Shown here: positions 5,353 to 6,303 of the stretch, piece after piece
How the letters are laid out: every line of letters starts with the position of its first letter
How positions within the stretch are numbered: position 1 is the stretch's first letter
From: Chloroflexota bacterium
GTDB lineage: Bacteria; Chloroflexota; Anaerolineae; Anaerolineales; UBA4823
DNA length: 6,303 bases
Reading direction: 5' to 3'
Assembly: GCA_021849525.1 (NCBI GenBank)
Contig: JAJZSS010000103.1
Span: 1 to 6,303 of the forward strand
Notes under the pieces: model-generated
Told to the model about the DNA's origin: nothing
The model's input: only the letters and a program-made list of their open reading frames with translations
Databases searched by the model: none
Position numbers and translations under genes: made by a program

Positions 5353-6303
5353 ATGAATTACCGTGCTGTGTACTTTATCGCGCCAGGGAAAGTCGAAATT
5401 CGCGAGGCACCTCTGCTGCCCTTGAAACCGGGTGAAATTCTGGCTAAAACTCTCGCCAGTGGCATCAGCCCCGGCACCGAGAGATTGATCTACCAGGGTT
5501 TATTTCCCCCCGATCTAGCCATGGATGAAAATTTCCCCGGTCTGTCGGAGAAGTTCAGTTATCCTGTCAAATATGGCTATGCAGCGGCAGGGAGAGTGAT
5601 TGAGGTCGGGCCCGATGTTGACAAAACCTGGCTGGATCGTCTGGTATTCTCTTTCCAACCTCACCAAACGCACTTCGTTTCCCACCTCCAGGAGATCCAT
5701 TCACTGCCGCCTGGGATCAAACTGGAGGATGCCATATTCCTGCCCAATATGGAAACTGCCCTCAACCTGGTAATGGACGGCGCGCCGCAGATCGGGGAGA
5801 ACATTGCTGTTTTCGGTCAGGGTATCGTCGGCTTACTCACCACAGCCTTATTGGCACAATATCCCCTGAACAGCCTGATCACGCTTGATCCGCTTGCCAA
5901 CCACCGTCAGGTTTCCCTTCACCTGGGCGCAACGCACAGCCTGGATCCCGATTCGCCGGGGGTTGTAGAGACATTTAACCGGCTTCCAAAGGGTGGAACC
6001 GATTTATCATTCGAGCTGTCCGGCGTTCCTGAAGCACTAAATCAGGCAATTCAGGTAACCGGATATGCCGGGCGGATCGTCGTCGGCTCCTGGTATGGAC
6101 AGAAGCGCGCCAGCCTTGACCTGGGTGGGCGCTTCCATCGCAGCCGCATCCGCCTGATCAGCAGCCAGGTGAGCAGCCTTGCACCTGAGCTCAGCGGGCG
6201 ATGGGATAAAACTCGCCGCTTTAATTTCGCCTGGGAAATGATCCGAAAAATTCAACCTGGCCAGCTGATTACCCACCGTTTGCCAGTAGAACAAGCCGCA
6301 CTG
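5353..6303 (+). CDS. Zinc-less medium-chain dehydrogenase (BchC/COG1063-like), 3' end outside window
   Basis: The frame runs from ATG 5353 (GAGG 5 bases upstream) to the right edge without a stop, giving 317 residues; about 20-40 are probably missing. The order is that of medium-chain dehydrogenases: an N-terminal GroES-like domain (KPGEILAKTLASGISPGTE, 25-43; KYGYAAAGRVIEVGPDV, 73-89), then a Rossmann domain with FGQGIVG (154-160, the G-x-G-x-x-G nucleotide loop) and D179 after the second strand. The usual catalytic zinc cysteine is a serine (S36 in SGISPGTE), the GHE motif is replaced by KYGYAAAG, and there is no cysteine anywhere in the visible protein, so neither the catalytic nor the structural zinc site can be normal. 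SGIS-x-GTE is shared with BchC-type dehydrogenases, but nothing else here points to chlorophyll synthesis. It lies 18 bases after the reductase gene and is probably in the same operon. The substrate is unknown. Confidence 0.8.
   Translation, partial: MNYRAVYFIAPGKVEIREAPLLPLKPGEILAKTLASGISPGTERLIYQGLFPPDLAMDENFPGLSEKFSYPVKYGYAAAGRVIEVGPDVDKTWLDRLVFSFQPHQTHFVSHLQEIHSLPPGIKLEDAIFLPNMETALNLVMDGAPQIGENIAVFGQGIVGLLTTALLAQYPLNSLITLDPLANHRQVSLHLGATHSLDPDSPGVVETFNRLPKGGTDLSFELSGVPEALNQAIQVTGYAGRIVVGSWYGQKRASLDLGGRFHRSRIRLISSQVSSLAPELSGRWDKTRRFNFAWEMIRKIQPGQLITHRLPVEQAAL

Overview
The window is a compact, one-directional block of bacterial genes with about 53% GC by eye, short or overlapping gene junctions and a high share of membrane proteins. 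Protein style and gene mix suggest a Chloroflexota bacterium, possibly Anaerolineae. This is an inference from resemblance, because no marker gene is present.

Layout: positions 2-388 hold the C-terminal end of an ABC-2 type transporter permease, closed by a good intrinsic terminator at 419-451. A new transcription unit then appears to start. It encodes a CDP-alcohol phosphatidyltransferase with extra C-terminal membrane segments (552-1733), a YbhN/AglD-like lysylphosphatidylglycerol-synthase-type membrane protein (1730-2761) and a small four-helix membrane protein (2758-3090). The junctions between these three genes overlap by 4 bases each. A 68-base gap at 3091-3158 carries a likely second promoter, and an 11-bp perfect inverted repeat spans the next start codon. 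Then follow a class I SAM methyltransferase (3159-3971), GTP cyclohydrolase II ribA (3984-4628), a stand-alone RibD-type reductase domain (4615-5334) and a cysteine-free medium-chain dehydrogenase (5353 to the right edge, incomplete).

Working together: ribA and the reductase would turn GTP into a diamino (or, if deaminated elsewhere, amino) ribitylamino-pyrimidine phosphate. No deaminase, lumazine synthase or riboflavin synthase lies beside them, so this is not an ordinary riboflavin operon. The neighbours (lipid headgroup transferase, lipid-type membrane protein, methyltransferase, zinc-less dehydrogenase) hint at a dedicated pathway that uses a GTP-derived pyrimidine or pterin, perhaps ending in a membrane-linked product. 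From memory, similar sets, often with a PTPS/QueD-like protein, occur in actinobacteria such as the SCO6650-SCO6655 region of Streptomyces coelicolor. The function of such a set is, as far as I know, not established. No RNA genes, CRISPR arrays, insertion sequences or minus-strand genes were supported.
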